DNA of 64,000 nt from Albugo candida (Eukaryota; Oomycota; Peronosporomycetes; Albuginales): the NCBI GenBank assembly GCA_040437565.1, contig JBDOQK010000001.1:682001-746000 (forward strand), read 5' to 3'. Position 1 is the first letter of the stretch. Each line of letters opens with the position of its first letter. Shown in pieces: positions 31,967 to 42,789 of this stretch. The notes below the pieces were generated by a model. The model was given only the letters and a program-made list of their open reading frames with translations, ran no database searches and was not told the origin of the DNA. Position numbers and translations under genes: made by a program.

Positions 31967-32590
31967 TCAGAGTACAGCGCGTTTGATTTCACAAGCCCAA
32001 CATCTAATGAAAGTAAACACATTCCATGATCTTTTGTAAACCTCTGGCACACTGAATCGTTGTTTTCCTCTATCCTCAGCATAACGAAGATGATACAAAC
32101 TACTGTAAGGAGCTTCTTCCAACACGCCTTCGACTTTCACTTCGTCGATTTCTGTGACTGGCACGCCACTAAGATTGCCATACGCCGCATCCAGAAGGTA
32201 TGTGGCTCGCATACAGGAGACTCCGCCCCCTATTAAGAGTCCTTTGCACAACGAGATGTTGGATTTTCCAGACGAAGGACTTCACCTGCACATATCAAGA
32301 GAATTCTACGGTGCCATGTAATATTCATCTCGAGTTTTGAGGACTAAGCCATTTTTTCGCTTTTCGTGAGCCTTATCGCAAAATACAATCCACCACACCC
32401 TTCCGATGTCATAAGCAACAGGTAACTCAGCAGAAGAATCAACAAAGGGTGTTGTGGGAGAGCACTCGGGTCGATTTTAAGCTGGCGAGTCGATTTGCCT
32501 TTGAAAAATTCGCCATTGGAATGGACCGAGTTAGGATCTTCTGCAGAAGCATCAAGCTCCTGAGGTACGTCACGCTGATTGTAATAATTG
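31967..32590 (-). pseudogene. Possible decayed gene, unknown family
   Basis: Minus-strand segments with protein-like composition occur in succession but in different frames. About 32590-32450 reads 'QELDASAEDPNSVHSNGEFF'; 32450-32306 reads 'ELPVAYDIGRVWWIVF' and 'LVLKTRDEYYMAP' before a TAG; 32251-31967 reads 'YLLDAAYGNLSGVPVTEIDE' and 'DRGKQRFSVPEVYKRSWNVF'. At least two frame changes separate them. I do not recognise the family. An intron-containing real gene is possible, but I could not find splice sites that rejoin all the parts. Confidence 0.3.
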
Positions 32591-33141
32591 TGACCTGAAT
32601 TTTCTATAACTATGGTAAGGCCAGCGCAGTGTTGTATATGTATGTATGTATGAGAGGGAACTCTACAACGCGGCNNNNNNNNNNNNNNNNNNNNNNNNNN
32701 NNNNNNNNNNNNNNNNNNNNNNNNNNNNNNNNNNNNNNNNNNNNNNNNNNNNNNNNNNNNNNNNNNNNNNNNNNGTATGTATGAGAGGGAACTCTACAAC
32801 GCGGCGAAAGCAATTGGTCAAAAACGGCAGGGAATTTCTATTACATTTAGTGTGAAATTCAATGAGATGTCTGCCATTCGCTTTGAACTCGACGAAAGCT
32901 TCAAGTCTAGGGTTACAACCACATAGAAAGAGAAGGTGAGCGAAGGTGTAGAATTTTCTGGTTGAAGTACACGCTCACCATATTACTTGTAAATACTTCG
33001 ATTCAGTTAAAAGACATGTGCGCGAGTAGCTGTTGCAGTTAGCCATGACTCGAATGCAAGCATCGATGCAGCAGCATGAAATGTATGTATGGAACTTAAA
33101 ACCGTCTTTTACACAAGAGATACAAGGGCCAAAAGCCTGTT
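32591..33141. other. Intergenic with N gap and (GTAT)n stretch
   Basis: A short GTAT microsatellite near 32636-32650 adjoins a 100-N gap (32675-32774) flanked by a 31-bp repeat (32644-32674 and 32775-32805). No gene seen. Confidence 0.5.
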
Positions 33142-34687
33142 TCAAAGCAGCGCGGAGATTACTGCAGACAGATCGCCAGCGTGTGTATCCAAAAGCGTGT
33201 GGTTCTTGATCGAGTCCGTAAATCCCATTTCAAGCAGAACACATTGCTCTGTTTTCCATTTCGACTTCTCGAGTGCAAAATCTTCTTTTTTGTCGGAGAC
33301 GAGGATCACAGTTGCATCGTCAAACTGCTTCGGTGTGACGCGAGGATGGAACAGCTTGGGTTCCAAGGCTATGACATTCGATGTCGACATATTCGAATCG
33401 ATCACATTGATATCAACCCAGATCCGCTGTCCAAAACGAACATTGTCTTGCGTACTTAAACGCCAATATCCGGTATATCGACCTGGTTGGTCTGGCGCAA
33501 TCATTCGAATACAAATTTCGATAGTATTTCCAGGAGCAATGTGCGGGACCAACACAGTGTCGGGTGCCTGTAATCTGTCACCTCCAACGCATATTAGATG
33601 TACTCCTTGCGGCCACCGCTGTGATTACATAACGCATGAGTATCAAGTACAGATGGTCAATGACTCGACTTACAGTAGGGCCAGGATTGCGAATCTTCCA
33701 AATTTTGTCAAACGGATATTTCGGAGGAAGTACTGTTCCGTCCGGACACGTCACATCTTCTTCAAAAATCGCGAAACATGCTTCTATTTCTGCTTCCACT
33801 TCTTTCCTCGTAACATTTTCGAAATAATCGCTTGACGACAAAACGGAACGATTGTTACTTAATCCGTGTTTTAGAAGTTTCGTGATTCGGGTCACGCGAG
33901 CGAGTGATTTTGGGCACTTTGCAATTACGATATCTGCCAACGTATCCAAAAGTTGATAGTTTTCGGCAATTCGTAACTCCGCGACAATGTCTCGTTTCTA
34001 TACAACCCGTTAGCATTTGACCTGTCGGTTTTGTGAGTTGTCATACATTTTTCATTTGCGTCAAAAAGTGGAAGAGATAGCTTGAAAGCTACAACGACAA
34101 AGAATATCAGCTCAAGTATATCGCAATAATCAACAGGGAAAAACCTCTGAATCCGTGAAAATTTGTAATAGAGCTTCTTGCATGCCTTCCTCATTCAGTA
34201 TCACGGCAAGGTCCGATTGCAGTTGATAATACTCTGGTCCAGCCTTCCAGGTTACCAATAAATCGTGTAATTCACTCAACAAAGTTAACGTTCTGGTATT
34301 CTCCACATCAGTGTTTTTCTCAGTGCGCAGCATCGCTTGTTTTGGACTCGGAGTCTCTACAATGATTCGGCAGATAGAGTCAGACTCTTGTCGCCCATTG
34401 AGAACAGCGATTTCTCGAGATAAACGCAATCCTTCCTCCAATTCCTGATCATTGGTGACACAAATCTTTTCCTCCTCGTCGTCCAGGTAATAAATCTGGA
34501 GAGCCGATTCAGAGGTCCCGCTAATTTGAAAAATGTGACAAATATACTCTTTCAAATGATCAAGTTGCAATGAGTTCCAATCCTTTATATCTCTTGAGTC
34601 ACAAACATGCAACGTCTTATTAACAGCGAATACTTTCACGCGTCGCAGGTCATTCTTCTCTGGGTAAGAGATTTTGAGCGTCGCCAT
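33142..34687 (-). CDS. NBR1: NBR1-like selective autophagy receptor (PB1, FW, UBA)
   Basis: Exons: 34145-34687, 34047-34088, 33674-33997, 33142-33618; introns 56, 49 and 55 nt; 461 residues. The start is the ATG at 34687, because the longer upstream frame begins with TTG. PB1 domain at about 2-90, with the acidic OPCA block 'YYLDDEEEKICVTNDQELEE'. The four-tryptophan (FW/NBR1) domain spans about 270-373; the four Trp are in 'IWKIRN', 'RWPQG', 'YWRLS' and 'IWVDI'. C-terminal UBA at 424-461 ('CVLLEMGFTD'). NBR1/Joka2 proteins oligomerise by PB1 and carry ubiquitinated cargo to autophagosomes. Usual members also have a ZZ zinc finger between PB1 and FW; none is visible here. The 42-nt exon 2 is supported by perfect flanking splice signals and frame. 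The Atg8-binding motif was not identified. Confidence 0.87.
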
Positions 34688-37051
34688 TGTAATGTCGCTT
34701 CTTTGCGATGTCGTTTCTTGCGATGTCGCTTCTTTTTGATCAAAAACGATAAAGCTTCTGATTGGTTGACCAGATGATGCGACTATACAGTCGAGAATAT
34801 AAATTGCCAAGACATGGATAAAGATAGATGAAGAGCCTCTCGGCTTCTTATACTGGTTCCGGTGAAGAGAATACTAGATGCGCTATTGTGTATGAGCATC
34901 TCAAATTGGTTTTTTGAACCCCACGAGTGCGGACTTGAGCGATAAGCTGCATTTATTGACACCCGGGTAACAGCTGTGATCGCTGCCAAGCTTACAGCCC
35001 GACTGGAGACGAAGTGCTGGCAGTAACAAGTCATAAGATTGTTGAATATCCATGTCATAGCACTTGCTGTCTAGGACGCGTTTACGACTGGAAGGAGGCA
35101 TGCAGAAGCGATAATTAAGCGATTTTTAAGCGATCAACGATGAGAGCCGGGCTTGATCGATCGCTATTCTAGAGCTTTGCGTTCATCTTCGTGTGAAGCG
35201 TACATTACTCATATGATGATATTTTCGCATATCAACGAACTTGTGCAACTACTGCCACATTTGCCCTTGTTATTGTGGTATGTTAGCCACGACTCAAACC
35301 TTGTGCAATAAGTCAAATCTGTTAGCATTTTGCACGGAATTTTAAATGCATTATAGCAAGCATTCTATTGAAAGGGCAAAATGCATCAAAGGAATTTTTA
35401 GATAATGACTAGCCGTACGATACCACGCACAATTTTATAAGAAAAGAACGTTTCACGCATAGCTGTTAGGAAGTAGGAGGACGCGTGATCAGCAAAGTGA
35501 ACCGAACACAAAGTGTGGCTTTGTTTTTATCAACACTCGATAATCCAGGACCAGACAAGCTGATTGATTGCAATTGAGCAATGGGCAACAAGCGATAAGT
35601 GATCCGTGTTAACTGAAACTAATGTGCAATCCAGCGTGGCGTATTTCATTTTTCAACAATCATCAGGCTTCAGAATCAGCCGGCGACAAACGGACGAACC
35701 GATAGGCCACAATATGTGGTTTGTTCGTCCACACTATGAACGAGGGATGCAGCTGTTTATTTGATCTAGTGCAGCTGAAACGTGATACCATCATGCATTT
35801 TTCTTCGTCGATGAAACAGCAATAGCTTACGGAATTGATTGGCTCAAACTTTTCGTTTCGGNNNNNNNNNNNNNNNNNNNNNNNNNNNNNNNNNNNNNNN
35901 NNNNNNNNNNNNNNNNNNNNNNNNNNNNNNNNNNNNNNNNNNNNNNNNNNNNNNNNNNNNNTTTGTTCGTCCACACTATGAACGAGGGATGCAGCTGTTT
36001 ATTTGATCTAGTGCAGCTGAAACGTGATACCATCATGCATTTTTCTTCGTCGATGAAACAGCAATAGCTTACGGAATTGATTGGCTCAAACTTTTCGTTT
36101 CGGGTACTAATGACCTAATCGTCGTCGAAAGCGAGATTCAATTTCGATTAAATCTTAGTATTGAAGTAAAATTGTGACACACAGTAATGCTTACGACGTC
36201 TATAAAAACCCACCGAGCCTTTAAAAACCTCGCTATTTTTCTTTGTAATTTTCTCTTCCGAATAAAACCTTGATGTGACTTCAAACCTCATATTCCCCCT
36301 CCACCTTTCAATCTAAAAGTGTAACCCGACTATCGCTGAAAGCGCTTCCTAAGATTTCTTCTCGCCTTACTTACGAGCGGATATCAGCACATTTAGCGCA
36401 CGCTCACGTAGATTTTCGCCGCTTATAGTCTTTGTGTCACTTGTGACGCCAACGTGTCTTGTTACGCACTCCATTTATCCTCCAAATAAGTGCAATTTCT
36501 GCGTTTTGCGGTGAATTTGTGACCATCGATTGGCGAATCCCATTAAGGCACATCAAAAGTATTTGCCGTTTGACTTGTATACTTTTACGAAAGCATTTTA
36601 TTGCACTTAAGCTTCACGCAATCTTCAAAAAATCGGCTTGGAAGTCAATCCCAGTAGACACGTTCATTCTTATCAAGGTATATATTCGACTGTATTGCTT
36701 GCATTTTGTGTATTTAGTATAAGAAACAGAATACGGATGTCTTCCAATCCTAGTGTGTAGAGGATTTCGTCGTCTATTCTGTCTCTTATGTTTATTATTT
36801 CGTCAGTGCGTGTCTCCCTCCCTCATTTCCCTCAATGCGCTTTGTTGCATCGCTTCTGCCCACTCCTGGACTCTGAGGTCAAGAGTTGAACCAGAAATGA
36901 GTGAGAGATAAAGTGGTTGTGTATCACCTTACGATGAATGCAGAGGGAGAGTGGAGGAAGATCAATGCGATTGGCTGTGTGTTGTATTAAAAACGAGTGG
37001 CATGTTTGCAATTGGATTAAACTGATATCGTTATCTGTTCTTAGACTCATA
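34688..37051. other. Long intergenic region with N gap and 142-bp duplicated flank
   Basis: Divergent between the NBR1-like and PNUTS-like genes, so it carries both promoters. Bases 35720-35861 recur at 35962-36103 around 100 Ns. A minus-strand frame ending at 35663 ('SVSYCCFIDEEKCMMV', 'HIVAYRFVRLSPAD') has some protein character and could be a last exon, but no upstream exon was found. A splice-acceptor-like TTCTTAG precedes the PNUTS ATG by 9 nt, suggesting a 5' UTR intron there. Confidence 0.45.
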
Positions 37052-39795
37052 ATGCTACCGCCCTCACAGCCGATGACAATGCCTCCAAATCAATCGTCTC
37101 AACAAAATCCCAACATGTTTATGTTCCCATCCACATCGATGCCTTCGGAATCCTTCACTGCACTCATGAGTCGCAATCCGTCTCAAATGCATCACTCAAT
37201 GCAAATGCCAATGGCTATGCCAATGTCCCTCCCAATGATGCCCTCACATGTCCACACGACGCAATCGCCAACTCACAATTACTCACATGCGATGGCATTG
37301 GCAGTTAATCTTTTTGCGAATTCTAGTCCGGCGACTTCATCAATGGGAATGCCTGGACGGCATACCACGCACTCGACCAACATGAACATGTTGCCAAAAA
37401 TGAGCACAAGTCTTCCTCGTGGTAGCCATGTCGAAGAAAACCGAACGTTGGTGGGACACTCTACTTCCTCAATGGACGCTTCTCTACTACAAGCGAGTTT
37501 GGAACATCCAGAAGCTCCAAATTTACTAAAACAATATCAATTAGAATGGAGAAATTGTAATGAAAAGCGTCGAGATGTCGACAATGAGCCAGTAAGTACG
37601 ATTGAGAAACAATTACAGCCACTCATAGACAGCAAATGCCGTGTCCATTCCTTGGTGGATGTCGAGACTTTCCTTGCAATTGTACAAGCTGCAAAAACGG
37701 AGACTGAACAAGCTTTTGTATTGGTGATCCTTCGAGCGACAACTCAACTTGCAAGTTCCGCGTCATCCGAACAAAAGCGTCTGGCTAAAGCAACAGCTCG
37801 TGGGTTTGAAAAAAACGGAGGCTTGAAACTCGCCAGAAGCTGGATTGAAAAGGGAGTTGACAACAATCATCGAGATCTGCTCGTTTTGCTACTCGATGTA
37901 TTACGTCATCTACCCTTACGGCTCTCAAGTATTACAGACGCTAGAATCAATGAGCCAATTGTCAAACTCAAGAAAACCGCTCGTGACGAAATCGTCAAGA
38001 AAAGCGCCCAAGAACTGCTCAAGTATTGGCGAGCTCGATTCACCGAAAAGGAGATGGCGAGAACTGCAAATTTATCTTCCGCTAAAGTCTCTTCGGAGTT
38101 AAGTAATCTATCTTCCTCGTCGCCGGTGGGCACCAGTGCCACCAGCATCCCTACTGCTCCACGAATTAGTCATCGCCCAATTGCATCAGCAAAAGCGATA
38201 TCCAATTCCAAAGCTCATTTGTTCTCCAGAGACTCGGCTATAAATTTGAAAAAACGAGCCGTTAAGATCAAACACCTCGAACAATTGCCATTTAATGGCG
38301 GTACATCGGTCTCCAAAACGTCGAGTGATTTGATTGACAATCTCAAACAGCGAAATGCTGTGAAGGAAGTCACTGCATCGACCAACAGTAGCACAAACAG
38401 TAGCAAGGCGAATAATGAAAATGCTGCTTTAAATGAAAGCTGTAGTGCTGCAAATGAAAATAAGTCTGTGACTGTTCCATCCGACAATAACCCCAAAAAT
38501 GAGCAAGATGTGGCGATGCAATTACCGGCGATACAAAGCTTTGGATCCGTTTCCAAAAGCGTCTCAAAGAAAATCCGATGGGCCGATGAACAAGGCGAAG
38601 AACTGGTTCGAGTCCAACTCATTGAGTCATGGCGGGATCATCTTCCGTCCACGGCTGGAATGAATGATGAAAGCTTTCAACATGCGAAATTACGGGAGCA
38701 CGCCGATGAGCGCAATGCGCTTCAATCACAAAAGCAGCGAGTACACATACAAGCAACTCATGAGTGGTATACTCCTCCACTTATCCAACTTCCAGAGGCT
38801 ATTGCGACCCGCTTGCAATCACCGGTAAAGACTGAAGAATATAAAGGACAGACCGCGAGGACTCGACACGAAATGGAGTATTTGGTGTTGGATGGTGAGA
38901 CACCGCAAGCTTCTCCTAAAGAGTGGACACGAGGAGTCAATGAACGGAATCAATCTGGACCGCCCGTACCAATTCCACTGAGTGAGGTGGGATGACTCGA
39001 TCACTTTTCTAGAGAATTGATTGCTTATTGATTGATTTGTAGATTGTGCACGACGACGAAGGATTCCCGCCGACTGAGGAACGCATCGGAGACGGGAGTG
39101 AGGAACATGTAACAGACAATAAAACGACCCTCGAAGACGATGATGATCGAGATTACGGGGAGGAATTGGAAGAAGAGGCAGCATTACGAGACGCGTTGGG
39201 TCCACTAAAACGGAGTACAATCGCACTCCTCATCGAAAATGAGGACTCACTACCTCAAATCTGTGAAGAAGCTCAACGCAATGGAAATCGTATTTCAGAC
39301 GCACGTATTCTTGATATAATTGCTGGTAAACAAATGCGGAATCACAACGGCTACTCTTCCATGCCTCATCCTCCAGCCGGGTATTATCATCCGCACGGAC
39401 CGCCTACGGTTGGGTATCATCCATACGCACAAGGTGCCATATCTCATCGTATGCCACGTCCTTACCCCGACCAAATTCCATTGAAACGGAAATTGCCAGG
39501 GTCTATGGGTCCCAACGGAGGAGGGATTTTGGCAGATGCCCCACCTCCATTCAAGCGTCTGATGCGGAAAGGACCCGCAGCATTAACGTGTATGTATCAC
39601 TACTCTCCGGCTGGGTGCAAGCACGGCGCTGGGTGTCAGTATTCTCACGACGTCCCACCGGGACCGTACCCGCAAAGCTTGAATGAGGTCCATCATCCTA
39701 ATAATATGAATGGAATGCATCCGCCCATCTCGCATTTTGAGCCTGGTCGAATGGGATTTCAAGGACCAGCGAATCATCGACAGATGCGACGATGA
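37052..39795 (+). CDS. PPP1R10: PNUTS-like PP1 nuclear targeting subunit (TFIIS-N, RVxF, CCCH)
   Basis: Two exons, 37052-38986 and 39043-39795, intron 56 nt; 895 residues. The first 110 residues are Met/Pro/Ser-rich. A TFIIS N-terminal (LW) helical domain lies at about 181-335 ('LQPLIDSKCRVHSLVDVETF', 'GGLKLARSWIEKG', 'LLVLLLDVLRHLPL'). A PP1-docking motif of the RVxF class is at 507-510 ('KIRW', followed by 'ADE'), as in PNUTS where the same motif precedes acidic residues. The C-terminus has a single CCCH zinc finger, C828-x8-C837-x5-C843-x3-H847. This order (TFIIS-N, PP1 motif, CCCH) is that of PNUTS, which targets PP1 to chromatin, with roles in RNA polymerase II termination. I chose 37052 as the start because the upstream extension (to 36938) has no family character. 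Confidence 0.85.
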
Positions 39796-39875
39796 AAACG
39801 GCTGCTGATTGGTTTTTTATCCATAGAATATGACGTTTGTTTATAAATAATATCATGATTATGTGCGATTACACT

Positions 39876-40434
39876 CTAAATATGTGAATGAATGTCATTT
39901 TTCGACGATTTAGATTGGGTTAAAGTCGTGCGGACAGGCTGGAACGCGTAGATATCGGATTCGATGGGTTTACTATCGTTTGTGGAAGAATCTGCGACGT
40001 AAATATGGGAATCATTGCAAATTTTAACTTCGTGTGTCCGCTGTTTGACGCCTTTGGATTTTACGACTGCGACTTGGGACGTGGAGTGAGCGGTTGGCTG
40101 GATACCCAAGTATAAGCCTTCTCCAGTGTCTATTGCGATATGGTAATGATGCCAGGGACAAGTAATTACCGCTTTTCCACCGATTTCCTCGATATCGCCT
40201 TCGTGGAGAGGACCACCATGATCTAGTGAGAATAGTATAGCATGAAAGTTGGTGTTTATTGTAGGATATACACGTACGATAGCATGTTTGGTCAATACAA
40301 AAGACTTCTCCGTGCCGCAGGTGAATCAACAAAATACTCCGTTGCGTTGATGGTAAGTAGAAACACCGTTTTGACCCTACTTCAATCTCATCTAGTCGAC
40401 ATATATACTCAAAATTGTCCGCTTTCTTTGACAT
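39876..40434 (-). CDS. Rieske [2Fe-2S] domain protein (RFESD-like)
   Basis: Exons 40278-40434 and 39876-40222 with a 55-nt intron; 167 residues. Rieske cluster ligands: Cys51-x-His53 in 'CYHHGGPL' and Cys74-x2-His77 in 'CPWHHYHI', with the first His codon split by the intron. No signal peptide, membrane helix or oxygenase catalytic domain, so it is a small soluble ferredoxin-like protein such as vertebrate RFESD; the electron-transfer partner is unknown. The C-terminal 60 residues are polar. It converges with the PNUTS-like gene (80 bp apart) and diverges from the B-box gene. Without splicing, the second box is lost. Confidence 0.88.
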
Positions 40435-40681
40435 TGTATGACTATACGAGTGTCTGCAAACAATGAGCCTTGTGCTTACTACTTCTATCATTGGCAATAA
40501 TCAAACGCTTTAAAACNNNNNNNNNNNNNNNNNNNNNNNNNNNNNNNNNNNNNNNNNNNNNNNNNNNNNNNNNNNNNNNNNNNNNNNNNNNNNNNNNNNN
40601 NNNNNNNNNNNNNNNNCGCTTTAAAACCAATCATGTCGCGTACACCACAGCGCCATTACTAAACCGTTGCTATCAACATCG
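40435..40681. promoter_or_regulatory. Divergent intergenic region with N gap
   Basis: Contains 100 Ns (40517-40616) with an 11-bp repeated flank (40506-40516 and 40617-40627). Holds the Rieske and B-box gene promoters. Confidence 0.5.
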
Positions 40682-41102
40682 ATGCAATCATCCGAAGCTT
40701 TAGGGGCCTCTCCCACCGCTTTGGATACCAACAATCGACTACAAAAACTAGTGGATCTCCTAAATGAAGAGGAATATACAAAAGACAGCAGTATGGAGTC
40801 AGAATTTGACGAAAAATTGCTTGAGTTTTATCCAAATTTCCACACTCGTCATCTCAGCGAGAAAGTAAAAGACACGGACGATGGGAGGGCATCCGCTCCG
40901 ACCGACCCTTCTCACTGCGTGGAATGCAACACACACGTTTCTCAAGTATTTTGCGAGCAATGTCACGATTACTTCTGTGAGCTTTGTTTCAGCGGGCAAC
41001 ATCGGAAGGGGAATCGTAGACTCCATACAATCCAGCCGTGTATTCCAGCGGTAAGTGATCATCCAAAATATCTCATATCCCTTACTTTCATATAAATGGT
41101 CT
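40682..41102 (+). CDS. B-box / DUF2009 (UPF0652) protein, 5' exon only
   Basis: First exon 40682-41050 (ATG at 40682; 123 codons), then the start of an intron (GTAAGT...) that runs into an N gap at 41103. The exon encodes an acidic N-terminus and a B-box-type zinc finger from Cys79 ('CVECNTHVSQVFCEQC', 'CELCFSGQH'). The last 262 nt (40841-41102) recur at 58886-59147, where the intron is complete and the large DUF2009 exon follows. Joining this exon to 59150-60808 gives a 675-residue protein, phase 0. The gene is therefore split in this scaffold. Confidence 0.8.
40841..41102 (+). repeat. 262-bp repeat, left copy
   Basis: Matches 58886-59147 on the same strand, 17.8 kb away, and ends exactly at a 100-N gap (41103-41202). 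It covers the end of the B-box exon and most of the following intron. Confidence 0.93.
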
Positions 41103-41202
41103 NNNNNNNNNNNNNNNNNNNNNNNNNNNNNNNNNNNNNNNNNNNNNNNNNNNNNNNNNNNNNNNNNNNNNNNNNNNNNNNNNNNNNNNNNNNNNNNNNN
41201 NN

Positions 41203-41589
41203 TGAATGGAGTTACAGGAGGAGTTGAAAATGTTTAAAACGAGTTTTCTGACGCTTCAATAATATATTAAACAACATCGAAGAAGTGCGTTTGGTTCTTC
41301 TGAAATGGTTTGGAGAGGAGGGAAAGACTTCTAAAAGAAAGATGCGACGAAACTCAAGCGAGAACAGAAAGGAAAGAGGGTCAGAAAAAGAGGTAAGAAT
41401 ATCTGAATCGAGTTTTGTTATGGCTTTACACGCATTTGAAACCTTCGCTGAAGTGAGTTTGGATGTTCTGTAAGCTTTTGAATAGAAGGGGATGACTTCA
41501 AAAATTAAGCTCACTATGAATGACTTCAAAATCAAGCTCACCACCATGACTTGTCCTGATTTTTGTATACTACTCTTTAGTTACTGCGA
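41203..41589. other. Left edge of 17.7-kb gene desert
   Basis: Starts directly after the N gap. Frames on both strands are short. No gene recognised. Confidence 0.4.
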
Positions 41590-42240
41590 GTTTGCATTTG
41601 GCCTCAACAAGCTTTTCAAACTGCATTTGTGCTTCATTTGGCACTCCAATGATCCTCTGCTTTGCTGGATGCATTGAGCTTTCTTCATTCCCGGCTTCCT
41701 GTCTATTGATGTTGTTTCCAGAATCTTCAAAGTGCTTCCATTTCAGTAAGCAAAGCTTTCAGACACTTACAAGTGCCAAAAATCTCTTTGATCTTGTTTT
41801 TTGCTCCGTGAGGATAACTTTTTTTACCCCTTCCTGCTAGAAAGTTATCCCACGTTGGCGATCTAGCTCGTCAATGTTCCTGGAACAAGTTGAGGCTGGT
41901 CTTAATTGCGTTATTGTGTGCTTTCTTAATCCTGGATATTGGATCTATCTTTTAGCTGATATTCCACCGCGTTGACGTGCATTTTGCACAGAACTGCCAA
42001 AACTGTCCCTTTAGCTACTTCGGAAAACTTCGAAAATTCTTCTTCTTTGTTCCGTTTACTTCAGTATGCCTTCCGCTGATCTCTTCGGTTGACTCCAACA
42101 TATTCGTCTGATGTGTTGCTCCAATATTGCGCCATTTATTCTCTCATTTTTATGTTCGGAATTCTTTTCTTGTGTGTTTTTCTGTTGCATGAGAAAATCC
42201 TCCTTTTTCTTACGTCCTATCGTTCAATTTTCTCCAGCGT
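41590..42240 (-). pseudogene. Decayed helical/coiled-coil coding remnant
   Basis: On the minus strand, protein-like pieces occur in different frames: 'WSNTSDEYVGVNRRDQRKAY', 'FSKFSEVAKGTVLAVLCKMH' and, further on, 'IGVPNEAQMQFEKLVEAKCK'. They are separated by stops and frame changes. The charged, Gln/Lys/Glu-rich texture suggests a coiled-coil protein. No family can be named. Confidence 0.3.
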
Positions 42241-42789
42241 CTCTACCTCAAGCTGAAAACGTTCTATTGATAGCCAGACGATAAGATTCTCTTAGTCGCA
42301 GATGCTAATGGTACCCAGTGCCTTTCATTTGACTTAGAAAAGACACTTATTTGGACCTCGCACTCTTCGGCATTACGAGAGTTGATAAAAAGCTTATGCA
42401 TGACGAGATAGACGCAGTTTGGCGTGCATTTCCATAATTTCTTTTCATTCATATCCAATGACCTTCGTACCGGAAATCAGTAATTTCAAGCGATAGCTTT
42501 TCACGCGAACCATAGAGCTGATATGACTAACGCTGATGGTTTGGTTGTCCGCATAATACTTTGTAAGGCGATAAAATGCTTGCCAAAATTGTAGCAATAC
42601 GGAGATTTGGTGTAAACACTAATATGGCATTAGATAATTTCACAATAGCATATACAGCCTCATATGGAATCGCAAGATGGAAAGTCGTACAATGACTAAC
42701 AACTTCAAGATCAGACAGTTTATATCATTCAGCTTTACTAGCGTCGTTATCTTATGCTCTCGGGATAGCAGTCACGTCCAAGTGGTCCT

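Noticed and set aside
33089-33835. 248-codon plus-strand frame
   Set aside because: It lies antisense to exons of the NBR1-like gene, whose minus-strand frame has clear domains; the plus frame has none.
34688-34810. Upstream extension of the NBR1-like frame
   Set aside because: It begins at TTG, and the PB1 domain starts immediately after the ATG at 34687.
36938-37051. In-frame 38-residue N-terminal extension of the PNUTS-like protein
   Set aside because: No family similarity, and a splice-acceptor-like TTCTTAG sits just before the ATG at 37052; probably leader sequence.
37591-37620. Strong donor-like GTAAGTACG inside the PNUTS-like exon followed by an ATTACAG
   Set aside because: The implied intron would be 27 nt, far below the 46-nt minimum seen here, and the unspliced frame fits the TFIIS-N domain.
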